DNA from: Piscinibacter sp. XHJ-5
GTDB lineage: Bacteria > Pseudomonadota > Gammaproteobacteria > Burkholderiales > Burkholderiaceae_C
Assembly: GCF_029855045.1 (NCBI RefSeq)
Contig: NZ_CP123228.1
Span: 6,262,001-6,326,000, forward strand
DNA: 64,000 nucleotides
Direction of reading: 5' to 3'
Shown here: positions 7,686 through 15,763 of the stretch, piece by piece
Layout of the letters: each line of letters starts with the position of its first letter
Numbering within the stretch: the first letter of the stretch is position 1
Position numbers and translations under genes: made by a program
The notes under the pieces: generated by a model
The model's database searches: none
Told to the model about the DNA's origin: nothing
The model's input: the letters and a program-made list of their open reading frames with translations, nothing else

Positions 7686-9569
7686 ATGGGCAAGTCGCTT
7701 TTGGTGATCGCGGTAAGAGGCTGGACCAATACAGGAGAGGCGTTGCTGTTCGGTACGACGGGAGGAGATTTCCGGCCAGCCGTGCTGAATGCACTGACAA
7801 ATCGATTGCCGAATGCCGAGATATGGGCACCGGATCTCGACATGGGCATGTTTTCAATGCGAGCGCCAGAATTGCTCGCTAGTGATTTGTTCCAAATAAT
7901 CGACGCAAAGTTGCGGACATCACCGCAAATTGAGAGCATCGTCCTGCTGAGCTACAGCGCCGGATCCTTGATCGCGCGCAGAGTGTTTTGCATGGCGCAC
8001 GGCGCAGGCGACGACGGCACGGTCTCGTCCGCACCGGCACCTTGGGCGAACCTGATCGACAGGTTAGTCGTGCTTGCTGGTATTACGAGGGGTTGGGAAT
8101 TCTCATCCGCATCACCAGCTCATGTTCGGTTCTTGGGACCGATCCTTATCGGGCTTGCAAAGCTGGTGGGATGGTGGCGCCGCGCCAGCGGAGAGCCGCC
8201 ATCGTCCACGCCGATGATCGTTCAGCTGAAGCGTGGCGCTCCGTTCGTCGTCTCAACCCGCATTCAGTACATCAACGTGTTGCACATGCTTCGCGCTCGA
8301 ATGGAGCGAAGCCACCCCTCACCGCTGCGAGCACCCGGCGGATTGCCATCAACCGTGTTTCTTGTCGGCGCGAAGGATGAATACATTTCGCCGGCGGACT
8401 GTACTGAACTCGGCCCGCGCAACGAGTTCGCGTTCATCGAGCTTCACGGAAGCAACCACACCGAAGCCTTGCATATTGACGGAATCGACCCGGCCGCCTC
8501 GGAGCGAAAGGAGCGCCTGGCCGCGGCCATCGTCGATGATTTCCAAGGGCTGGCTTCCCGCTCGTGGGCCGTTCCGGCGGACGACATCGACGATTACTTG
8601 GACCCAATGGACATCGCGGATAGCGGAACAGCGGCAGTTGCTCGCCCTTTGCAGGTTCAACTCGCGGTGATGGTGATTCACGGAATCCGCGACAACGGCT
8701 TCTGGACGAAGCGTGTCGCAAGAGAGTTGAAGACGGTCGGTCGCCGAAGCGGAATCGTAGTGCGCTCCCCGACTCCGAGCTACGGATATTTCTCGATGCT
8801 GGACTTCGTCAAGCCTGGGGGTCGGCAGGAGGCAACGTATTGGTTCATGGAACGCTATGCAGACGTGCGAAGCCACTTTCCCAGCGCAAAAATCAGTTTT
8901 GTTGGGCACAGCAACGGCACGTACATTGCCGCTCGAGCGCTGGAGCTGTGTCCCGCGATCAAGTTCGATCGAATCGTCTTCGCGGGCAGTGTGGTTCGAC
9001 GCAGTTTTCGATGGGGCCGCTTTACTGGTCGCGTGAACGCAGTATTGAATTACGTCGGCAGCGCAGACGGAGTTGTCGCATTTCTTCCTGCCGTCTTTGA
9101 GTTCCTTCACCTTCGTTGGCTGGACGTTGGTGGCGCCGGAGCGTTCGGGTTCAGAGACGCGGAGCCGCCGCCAAGCGTGGCCAAGCCGCTCCCGAACGAG
9201 AGCACGTCCCCACACGTGGAATTGAGCGAGTTCCGATTCGTCCCGGGAGGACATGGAGCTGCTATCAGCGAACAGTTCTGGCCGGAAATCGCAGAATTTG
9301 TGGTCCTCGGCAAGCAGCCTGACCGTAGGCCTGCTGAACGAACCGATCGCACGCGGTGGCTTTTTCGATGCGCACCTGTCATCACGGGGCTGGGTGTGGC
9401 ATTGGCTGCGTTGCTCTTGACACTGCCCTTGACCCTGGCGGCCGTGGCGGCAGCTTACTTGGCGGGCAAGAGCGCGGTCAGCATCCTGGCCATAGGCGGC
9501 ACCATGGGGGCCGTATCGGTTGGATTCCTCATCGCGTGGATAGCCGCGAGGTTCTTGAGGCATTGGTGA
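7686..9569 (+). CDS. Double alpha/beta-hydrolase with C-terminal membrane tail
   Basis: The product is 627 aa. Residues 1 to about 290 form one hydrolase-like domain with nucleophile elbow SYSAGS (Ser91) and a HGSNHTEAL segment near its end. From about 325 a second domain starts with VIHGIRDNGFW (oxyanion region) and has a second elbow GHSNGT (Ser409) and a GGHGAA histidine motif. The last 80 residues contain two strong hydrophobic segments, so the enzyme is probably anchored to the membrane by its C terminus. Two serine-hydrolase domains in one chain are unusual and suggest internal duplication or a two-step reaction. It is the third hydrolase of the block; substrate unknown. Confidence 0.75.
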   Translation: MGKSLLVIAVRGWTNTGEALLFGTTGGDFRPAVLNALTNRLPNAEIWAPDLDMGMFSMRAPELLASDLFQIIDAKLRTSPQIESIVLLSYSAGSLIARRVFCMAHGAGDDGTVSSAPAPWANLIDRLVVLAGITRGWEFSSASPAHVRFLGPILIGLAKLVGWWRRASGEPPSSTPMIVQLKRGAPFVVSTRIQYINVLHMLRARMERSHPSPLRAPGGLPSTVFLVGAKDEYISPADCTELGPRNEFAFIELHGSNHTEALHIDGIDPAASERKERLAAAIVDDFQGLASRSWAVPADDIDDYLDPMDIADSGTAAVARPLQVQLAVMVIHGIRDNGFWTKRVARELKTVGRRSGIVVRSPTPSYGYFSMLDFVKPGGRQEATYWFMERYADVRSHFPSAKISFVGHSNGTYIAARALELCPAIKFDRIVFAGSVVRRSFRWGRFTGRVNAVLNYVGSADGVVAFLPAVFEFLHLRWLDVGGAGAFGFRDAEPPPSVAKPLPNESTSPHVELSEFRFVPGGHGAAISEQFWPEIAEFVVLGKQPDRRPAERTDRTRWLFRCAPVITGLGVALAALLLTLPLTLAAVAAAYLAGKSAVSILAIGGTMGAVSVGFLIAWIAARFLRHW

Positions 9570-9912
9570 CGTGCATAGCCCCGCGGGGCAGCGCTCACAT
9601 CCGGTCGCAGATATCCGTTAGCTTTAACGGCGACTTGTTTTTCCACAATCCTGCTTCGCTGGAGCGGAGTCGTCCTGACCGGCGTCCCTGTCGTGGCCCG
9701 GCGGCTGCCTGGCTCACCACCCGGTCTTCACAGGGTCGAGCCGCAGCAAGCCTATTGAGCATGGAAGCAGCCGCAAGCTTGCTGCAACGTTGGAGATGTG
9801 TCGTTTTCGGCCGTTCGGCGCATGCAATTCATGAAGGATTTGCTTTGCCCGCGGCCCATCGACACGCCTCGTTGGTACTGCACTTTGCTCCATGCCATGA
9901 ACAAGCTTCTCT
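9570..9912. other. Intergenic space between convergent genes
   Basis: About 340 bp between the double hydrolase (plus) and the membrane protein (minus). Only a perfect 12-bp palindrome GCCCCGCGGGGC (9578-9589) stands out, directly after the hydrolase stop; it lacks a T-run. A minus-strand open frame here extends antiparallel through the neighbouring gene and looks like a shadow. Confidence 0.4.
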
Positions 9913-10623
9913 TCAAGTTGGCTCATCCTCTCGGCTACGTGGCTCATGGAATGAGCCACCATCTGGGGATGGCTTGACATTCTTGCTGATCGGGTCAGCC
10001 GTTGAGCTTGACTCAACTCGACGTTCCCTGAATCGCTTTGATTCGAAAATCGGAGCAATTGCGGAAACTCCGACAAGCAGCGCAATGCCAGAAACTATAC
10101 CGAATGGAGATGCCTTGGACCAGTACCAATCGACGGCAACTTGACGCCACGACCAGCCCCAAATGACCCGCAGAGATGGAAATTCATGGCCAAATATCAA
10201 TGCGACAAGATCAATTGCCAATGCGGGTATGGAAATCATCACCGAAAAGACCAAGACAACATAGACTGCAAGCGTCTTTATAGCAGTCAGCAACCAAACG
10301 TCCCTGGATGAGGGAATCGACATTTGCGTTGAGCCGGATAAGATGGTTTCGACGCGGCCTAGGTCCCGGAGTAACTCATCGAGATGCGACATTTCACGTT
10401 GGAGGGTAGCGCGACGCTCCTCAATTTGAGTTCTCAACTCCTTCAAGGATGTGGCCTGAACCTGCGGCAGTGGGGGGAGTTGAGAGGCAGCAATGCCTGC
10501 TTGAACCACGGCTGCGATAGCAGAAACTAGCGCTATTACAAGGGTCAATATGATGTTTACGGTGGCGAGTGCGTGCTTCCCCTGAAGAGCCCCTTGGAAA
10601 GCAGCCTTGATAAAGGGAGCCAT
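9913..10623 (-). CDS. Membrane protein with a coiled-coil segment, unknown function
   Basis: The product is 236 aa, starting at ATG 10623 with AGGA about eight bases upstream, inside the tail frame of the integrase remnant. A hydrophobic segment lies at about 25-48. A charged heptad-like region (about 60-95; KELRTQIEERRATLQREM) looks like a coiled coil. Two further hydrophobic segments follow (about 112-145 and 172-190), and the C-terminal 45 residues are hydrophilic. I do not recognise a family. It converges on the double hydrolase and is island cargo, perhaps a membrane partner of the lipases, but that is only positional. Confidence 0.6.
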   Translation of the reverse strand: MAPFIKAAFQGALQGKHALATVNIILTLVIALVSAIAAVVQAGIAASQLPPLPQVQATSLKELRTQIEERRATLQREMSHLDELLRDLGRVETILSGSTQMSIPSSRDVWLLTAIKTLAVYVVLVFSVMISIPALAIDLVALIFGHEFPSLRVIWGWSWRQVAVDWYWSKASPFGIVSGIALLVGVSAIAPIFESKRFRERRVESSSTADPISKNVKPSPDGGSFHEPRSREDEPT

Positions 10624-11862
10624 AGTCTGATCCTCAGTGCGACCATGATGCGGTTGTAAGCCCGCCCGAGGCTGTCGCTTAACGAATGCGCCAATTGCGC
10701 CTCGATGACGTTCCGATCGAAGCCGAGGCGCTCATGCAGCATCGTCCGCGCCGTCGCCCGAAAGGCAATGCCTGTCACTTTGTCCGCAGAGAACCCTATC
10801 GCTCGCAGCGCCGCATTGATTGTGTTCTCGCTCATCGCGCGGTCGTGATGGCGCTCCCCACGAAATACCATCTTGGCGTGGCCGGTCAGGATGTGCAGAT
10901 CGCGAAAGACTGCGATCGACTGCTTCGGTAGCGGCACCAGGTGAGGCGCTCCATGCAGCTTTTCGCGCAGCTCTCGCTTCATCCGCATGGCCGGCACTGT
11001 CCACATCGCAGCATCGAGATCGATTTCGGGCCACTCCGCAAAGCGCAACTCGCCCGGGCGCAGCAGCATCGGAGCCAAATCAAGTGCAGCACGCACGACA
11101 GGCGTCGCTGCATAGTGGTCGCAGGCGCGGAGCAGCTCGCCAAGTCGCTTCGGATCGACGATCGCCGGGAAGTTCTTGGGGATCCCTCGCCTGAGCGCCC
11201 TTTGAGGTCGCGAGCAGGATGATTGCTGGACGCCTTGCCCGTCGCCACGGCGTAGCGCAAGGCCTGGCTGCAACCCTGCAGGGCCCGGTGAGCGGTCTCC
11301 ACGACACCCCGGCTTCGCGCCGCATGACTTCGAGCAGCATCGGCGGCGTAACGTCGGCCACGGGAACGCGGCCAATCAACGGAAAGACGTCGTTTTCGAA
11401 GCGAGCAATGATCTTGTCGCCGTAGCTGCGAGCCCACCCGTCGCGCCGCACGGCGTACCACTCGCGCGCGACATCTTCGAACGAGTTCAGCGGCGGCAGC
11501 CCTTGCACCTCGCGCTCCTCGGCTGACCGAGCCTGCGCATGCCCCGCCCTCTCCGCCTTGCGCTTCTGGCTGGGATCGAGGCCTTCCGCCACCAGTTGCC
11601 GGGCCTCGTCAGCCTTCCGCCGAGCCAGCGCTAGTGACGTGTCGGGATAGACCCCGAACGACAGCGTTTTGCGTTTTCCATGGAAGGCGTAGTCGAAGCG
11701 CCATGCATGTGCGCCGCCGTTTAGGAACAGCGGCAGGTACAGCCCGTCGCCATCGTTGAGGCGCTTGCGCGTCTCGCCGGGCCGGATGGCCATGATGGTG
11801 GCGTCCGAAACGATGAGGTGGCGAGGCATTGCAGCAACTGCTGCATCTTTGAGCAGCGTCAA
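10557..11862 (-). pseudogene. Frameshifted P4-type tyrosine integrase
   Basis: Three frames must be joined to recover one integrase. The N-terminal arm-binding and core-binding part (DGDGLYLP, FGVYPDTSLALARRKADEAR, ending LLEVMRREA) is in the first. A short part (GVVETAHRALQGCSQALRYA) is in a second. The catalytic domain (PGELRFAEW, HLVPLPKQS, MSENTINAALRAIGF, FRATARTMLHE, QLAH, AYNR) is in a third. So there are two frameshifts between about 11,340 and 11,170. Similarity ends at AYNR near 10,650, about 40 residues short of a normal C terminus, with the next gene starting 27 bp later. The usual HGFRA box reads IAFRA. It is dead unless supplied in trans. It lies beside the 3' end of tRNA-Phe. 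Confidence 0.85.
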
Positions 11863-11933
11863 TCAAGTTACTACGAAAGTTACTGCACGATTCGGGGAAT
11901 CTCAAGCCATGCTGCGGTAACTTCCGGGACAAC

Positions 11934-11968
11934 AAAAAAGCCCTAGAGCGTTGATTCTCAAGGGCTTT
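11934..11968 (-). terminator. Intrinsic terminator downstream of tRNA-Phe
   Basis: On the minus strand AAAGCCCT (11968-11961) pairs with AGGGCTTT (11944-11937) and the T-run continues to 11934. It lies 42 nt after the 3' end of tRNA-Phe and just before the integrase start, so it terminates the tRNA transcript. Confidence 0.75.
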
Positions 11969-12009
11969 CGGCGTCATGGGATCCTATTGGATTCCCTGAA
12001 ACAGCAACT

Positions 12010-12085
12010 TGGTGGCCAAGGGCGGAATCGAACCACCGACACGCGGATTTTCAATCCGCTGCTCTACCAACTGAGCTACTTGGCC
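12010..12085 (-). tRNA. tRNA-Phe(GAA)
   Basis: Full 76-nt cloverleaf: acceptor GGCCAAG/CTTGGCC with encoded CCA, D arm GCTC/GAGC, anticodon arm GCGGA/TCCGC with loop TTGAAAA (anticodon GAA), T arm GGTGG/CCGCC with loop TTCGATT. Its 3' end faces the integrase remnant, so it is the probable attachment site of the island. Confidence 0.97.
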
Positions 12086-12132
12086 GCGAGCCGGCCATTC
12101 TAGCAGCACTCGGGCAGCGGCCCGCCCTTCGC

Positions 12133-12837
12133 CTAGGTCCCGCCGCGCTTGTTGCGCGACAGATCGACCCCGAGCTGCTTGAGCTTGCGATACAGGTGCG
12201 TGCGCTCCAGGCCGGTCTTCTCCGCGACGCGCGTCATGCTGCCGTTCTCCTGCGCCAGGTGGAACTCGAAGTAGCTCTTCTCGAACGCATCGCGCGCCTC
12301 ACGCAAGGGGCGATCGAGATCGAAGGTCTGCTCGGACTGCGGCCCCAGGGACAAGGACACCGGCGACGGCATCACGTGGCTCATCGACGAAGAAGCGCCG
12401 AGCATCATCGGCTCGCCCGCCGCGCCGTTGTCGCCGCGCACCGCGCCGCCGGGTCCTGCGGCCGGCTTGGCGCCGGGCTTGGCGAGCCCCTGCTCCACCG
12501 CGCGCAGCAGCTTCTGCAAGGTGATGGGCTTTTCGAGAAACGCCATGGCGCCGTGCTTGGTCGCCTCGACCGCCGTGTCGATGGTGCCGTGGCCGCTCAT
12601 CATGATCACCGGCATCGTGAGCAGCCCGCCTGCGGCCCATTCCTTCAGCAGCGAGATGCCGTCGACGTCCGGCATCCAGATGTCGAGCAGCACGAGGTCG
12701 GGACGCAGGCGGTCGCGGCATGCGCGCGCCTGCGCGGCGTCTTCGGCCAGCTCCACGTTGTGGCCTTCGTCGGTGAGGATTTCCGACAACAGGGCGCGAA
12801 TGCCCAGCTCGTCGTCGACTACAAGAATGGTGGCCAT
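12133..12837 (-). CDS. NtrX-like short response regulator (receiver plus Fis-type HTH)
   Basis: The product is 234 aa. The receiver domain has DD at 8-9, phospho-acceptor Asp52 in LDIWMPDVDG, Ser81 and Lys103 (LEKPITL). After a Gly/Ala/Ser-rich linker (about 118-175) a Fis-type helix-turn-helix closes the protein (MTRVAEKTGLERTHLYRKLKQLG). No sigma54 AAA+ domain is present, unlike classical NtrC/NtrX, so it regulates without sigma54 activation, resembling RegA/ActR architecture. It lies nine bases after the NtrY-like kinase gene and is surely its partner. Confidence 0.92.
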   Translation of the reverse strand: MATILVVDDELGIRALLSEILTDEGHNVELAEDAAQARACRDRLRPDLVLLDIWMPDVDGISLLKEWAAGGLLTMPVIMMSGHGTIDTAVEATKHGAMAFLEKPITLQKLLRAVEQGLAKPGAKPAAGPGGAVRGDNGAAGEPMMLGASSSMSHVMPSPVSLSLGPQSEQTFDLDRPLREARDAFEKSYFEFHLAQENGSMTRVAEKTGLERTHLYRKLKQLGVDLSRNKRGGT

Positions 12838-12846
12838 GAACGGTCG

Positions 12847-15126
12847 TCAATGTGCCCGTGCTTCCGCCGGCGAGGGTGATGCCGCTGCGGTGGGTGGAGG
12901 GGTGGTTGCGCTTCCCGGGGGCGCCAACTTCGAAAATGATAACGAAACTTGCGCGCCCGCCGCCGGGGTGCCGGGCAGGTTGGCGATGCGCACGCGCGCG
13001 CCGTGCTCGTCCGCGATTTTCTTCACGACGGCCAGGCCGAGTCCCGTGCCCTTGCTCTTGGTCGTCACGTAGGGCTCGAACGCGCGCTTGAGCACCTTGT
13101 CGGCGAATCCCGGCCCGTTGTCGACCACCTGAAGCCGCACCGCGCGCACGTCGCCGCGGTCGGTGCGATTGGCCTCGGTGCGCAGGGTGACGCGCCCGTC
13201 TTCCTTGTCGGCGACCGCGTCGAGCGCGTTCTGGACCAGGTTGTGGATCACCTGCCGAAGCTGCGAATGGTCGCCCAGGATGGCCGGCAGGTCGCCGCTC
13301 AGCTCGCAGTGCAGCCGGCCGGCCTCCTGCGGTTGCTGGTACAGCGCCAGCACCTCGCGCACCAGCCCGTTCAGGTCCAGCGGATGCAGCTGGGCGGCGG
13401 GCAGCCGCGCATAGTCGCGGAACTCGTTGACCAGCGTCTTCATCGCCTGCACCTGGCTGACGATGGTGCCGACCGAGCGGACCAGCATCGCCTGGTCGGT
13501 GCCTTCGAGCTTGGGCTCGAGCTTCTGCTGCAGGCGCTCGGCCGACAGCTGGATCGGCGTCAGCGGATTCTTGATCTCGTGCGCGAGCCGCCGCGCGACT
13601 TCGCTCCAGGCCGCGCTGCGCTGCGCCGACACGACTTCGGTGATGTCGTCGAACACCATGAGCCGCGCGCCTTGCGGCATGGCCGCGCCGCGCACCAGCA
13701 GCGTCTGCGTGTCGCGGTCGCTGGCGGTCTGCAGCTCGAACGAGTCCTGCCAGTGGTCTCGCTCGCCGGCCTCGGGACTGGCGTCGTGCAGATCGAAGCG
13801 CTGCAGCACCGCCTCGGAGAAATTCTCCAGCCCCGGCACCTCGTCCAGCCCCTTGCCGCGATAGGCCGACAGCGGCACGCGAAGAATGCGCGTGGCGCCG
13901 GGGTTCACGGTGTCGATGTGGCCGGCGCGGTCGAACACGATCACGCCGGCGGTGAGGTTGTCGAGGATGGTCTGCAGGTTCGCGCGCGCCGACTCCACCT
14001 GCGTCACGCTCTTTTGCACCATCTCGCGCGCTTCGGACAGCTGCTCCGTCATGTCGGCGAACGAGCGCGTCAGCCCGCCCAGCTCGTCGCGCGAGGCGAA
14101 CACCGGCTTGGCGCTCAGGTCGCCCTCGGCCACCTCGCGCACGCCCTGCGCCAGCAGCAGCAGCGGCCGCGCAAGCTGGTTGCCCAGGGTCATGGCGAGC
14201 AGCAGCGCGGCGAACACCGCGAGGATCAGCGTCAGGGTGAGCGTGCCGATGTACATCTTGCGCAGACCCTCGCGGCCCAGCGCGCGCTGCTGGTACTCGC
14301 GGAACGCGGACTGCACGGACAGCGCATTGGCGGCGAGCGACGGCGGCACCTGCTGGGTCGCCATCAGGTAGCGGTCCTGCTGCGCCAGCTCGAAGTTGGT
14401 GCTCGGGATGTAGGCCAGCGCGCGAACGCGCGCGCTGCCGGCGGTGGCGTCTTCCTCCAGGCCCTCGAGCTGGCTGACGATGCGCGTGGTGCGGGCCTCG
14501 CGCAGCAGCAGCTGCGACGGCCGGTCGGGCAGCAGCGCGCCCGGCGAGCTGCCCGCCGACAGGATGATCTGTCCGCTGGAGCCGACGATGGCGATGTCCT
14601 GCGCCGACAGCTGCTCGCGCAGGCGCTCCAGCCCCAGCGGCTGGATGTCGACCCGGCCCTCCGAGCGGTCGGCCAGGCGCTCGGCGGCCAGCCGGACCTT
14701 GTTCGCCAGGTCGTAGCGCTGCGCGTCCAGCGTCGCGCGGCCGAGGTTCAGGCCGGCGTCGAGCGCGCCTTCCACCTTGACGTCGAACCAGCTCTCGATA
14801 GAGCGCGAGACGAACTGGTAGCTCACCGTGTAGATCAGCACGCCCGGCACCACGCCCACCAGCGCGAAGATGGCGGCCAGCTTGAGCAGCATGCGGCTGC
14901 CGAACTTGCCGCGCTGCACGCGGATGAGCAGCCGCACCGCGGCGATGCCGATCACCAGCACCAGGAAGCCGGCCACCGCGACGTTCACCCAGAACAGCCA
15001 GGCGTAGTGGCGCTCGTAGAAGGCGCGGTTGTTGGTGGCGATCGACAGCAGGAAGGCCAGCACCAGCACCGTGCCGGTGATGGCCACCAGCGAGATGATC
15101 CAGGCCCAGCGGTTGGCTTTGGTCAT
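12847..15126 (-). CDS. NtrY-like membrane sensor histidine kinase
   Basis: The product is 759 aa. Three hydrophobic segments lie in the first 110 residues, then an extracytoplasmic stretch, another membrane segment near 300-325, a HAMP domain (LARPLLLLAQGVREVAEGDLS), a PAS domain (NLTAGVIVFDRAGHIDTVNPGATRIL), a HisKA H-box LAHEIKNPLTP with His516, and an ATPase domain with NLVQNALDAV, DNGPGF and GTGLGLAVV boxes. This is the NtrY layout (nitrogen or redox/envelope signalling). All catalytic boxes are intact. In the minus-strand operon it follows rsmB and the DUF4390 gene and precedes the response regulator, an arrangement common in Burkholderiales. Confidence 0.94.
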   Translation of the reverse strand: MTKANRWAWIISLVAITGTVLVLAFLLSIATNNRAFYERHYAWLFWVNVAVAGFLVLVIGIAAVRLLIRVQRGKFGSRMLLKLAAIFALVGVVPGVLIYTVSYQFVSRSIESWFDVKVEGALDAGLNLGRATLDAQRYDLANKVRLAAERLADRSEGRVDIQPLGLERLREQLSAQDIAIVGSSGQIILSAGSSPGALLPDRPSQLLLREARTTRIVSQLEGLEEDATAGSARVRALAYIPSTNFELAQQDRYLMATQQVPPSLAANALSVQSAFREYQQRALGREGLRKMYIGTLTLTLILAVFAALLLAMTLGNQLARPLLLLAQGVREVAEGDLSAKPVFASRDELGGLTRSFADMTEQLSEAREMVQKSVTQVESARANLQTILDNLTAGVIVFDRAGHIDTVNPGATRILRVPLSAYRGKGLDEVPGLENFSEAVLQRFDLHDASPEAGERDHWQDSFELQTASDRDTQTLLVRGAAMPQGARLMVFDDITEVVSAQRSAAWSEVARRLAHEIKNPLTPIQLSAERLQQKLEPKLEGTDQAMLVRSVGTIVSQVQAMKTLVNEFRDYARLPAAQLHPLDLNGLVREVLALYQQPQEAGRLHCELSGDLPAILGDHSQLRQVIHNLVQNALDAVADKEDGRVTLRTEANRTDRGDVRAVRLQVVDNGPGFADKVLKRAFEPYVTTKSKGTGLGLAVVKKIADEHGARVRIANLPGTPAAGAQVSLSFSKLAPPGSATTPPPTAAASPSPAEARAH

Positions 15127-15153
15127 CGTCTTGCGGCCGGTTCGGGGGCTCGC

Positions 15154-15705
15154 TCAGTTGAACCGTTGAAATTTTTCAACGAGCAGCGTCCATTCCGGCT
15201 GTCCGCCGATGCCGATCTGCATCGGCCGCGGCAGCAGCGTGGTGTCGAGGCGGTAGGTGAACTCGACATAGTGGCGCGCGCCGTCCTCGATCTGGTTGTC
15301 TTCGGCGATCTTCCATTGGCTCACGCGGCGCACCGCGGCGAGCGCGTCGTTCAGGTTGTCGAAGTTCTGGTTCAGTCCACCGAAGGTCACCCGGTATTTT
15401 CGGGTCAGCGGCTGGAAGGCGACTCGCCAAACCCGCGACGCCTTGTTGATTTTCTTGTCGCGCCAGTACCAGCGGTCGCGAAACACCTCGGCCTCCGCCA
15501 CGAAATACAGCGGCACGCCCTTCTGCAGCGCGTCTTCCACGCCCCGCGGCAGGTCGAACTTGAGCCCGAAGCCGAGATAGACGCCCTCCTCGTTGTGGAC
15601 GATGTCGAATTCGGTGAACTCGGGCTGATCGGCTCGCGACTCCGTGGTCAGCAGGCCGGCCACCGCCAGCCAGAGCGCCCAAAGCAGGCGCCAGCCGGCG
15701 TGCAT
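15154..15705 (-). CDS. DUF4390 exported protein
   Basis: The product is 183 aa from ATG 15705. A signal peptide is clear (MHAGWRLLWALWLAVAGLLTTESRA, cleavage after about residue 25), followed by a mostly beta-rich domain with FDIVHNEEGVYLGFGLKFDLP and KASRVWRVAFQPLTRKYRV, as in DUF4390 proteins. Function unknown; it is almost always found between rsmB and ntrY in betaproteobacteria, suggesting a periplasmic role linked to the NtrY sensor. It starts 58 bp after the rsmB stop and ends 27 bp before ntrY. Confidence 0.88.
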   Translation of the reverse strand: MHAGWRLLWALWLAVAGLLTTESRADQPEFTEFDIVHNEEGVYLGFGLKFDLPRGVEDALQKGVPLYFVAEAEVFRDRWYWRDKKINKASRVWRVAFQPLTRKYRVTFGGLNQNFDNLNDALAAVRRVSQWKIAEDNQIEDGARHYVEFTYRLDTTLLPRPMQIGIGGQPEWTLLVEKFQRFN

Positions 15706-15763
15706 CGCACGGGGGTGGCGGCCAGCCGGATCCAGGCGACGCGACGACGGCGAGGAAAGCACT

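Larger units (their letters stand above)
1784..12009. mobile_element. Putative genomic island integrated at tRNA-Phe
   Basis: The right end is well placed: a P4-type integrase remnant is oriented away from, and lies 150 bp from, the 3' end of tRNA-Phe, the usual geometry for tRNA-targeting islands. Cargo consists of three hydrolase genes and a membrane protein, with an IS256-type scar. Base composition between about 7.2 and 11 kb is visibly less GC-rich than the core genes to the right. I searched for a second copy of the tRNA-Phe 3' end to the left and did not find one, so the left boundary is unknown and may include the tRNA-like cluster or lie outside the window. Confidence 0.5.

Noticed and set aside
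1784..9569. Type VI secretion lipase effectors with immunity proteins
   Set aside because: No VgrG, PAAR, Hcp or small signal-peptide immunity gene is seen beside any hydrolase.
600..11000. Second copy of the tRNA-Phe 3' end (att site) marking the island's left border
   Set aside because: Reading the window for the tRNA 3' sequence found no convincing copy; the CCA end at 678-690 belongs to a different tRNA-like unit.
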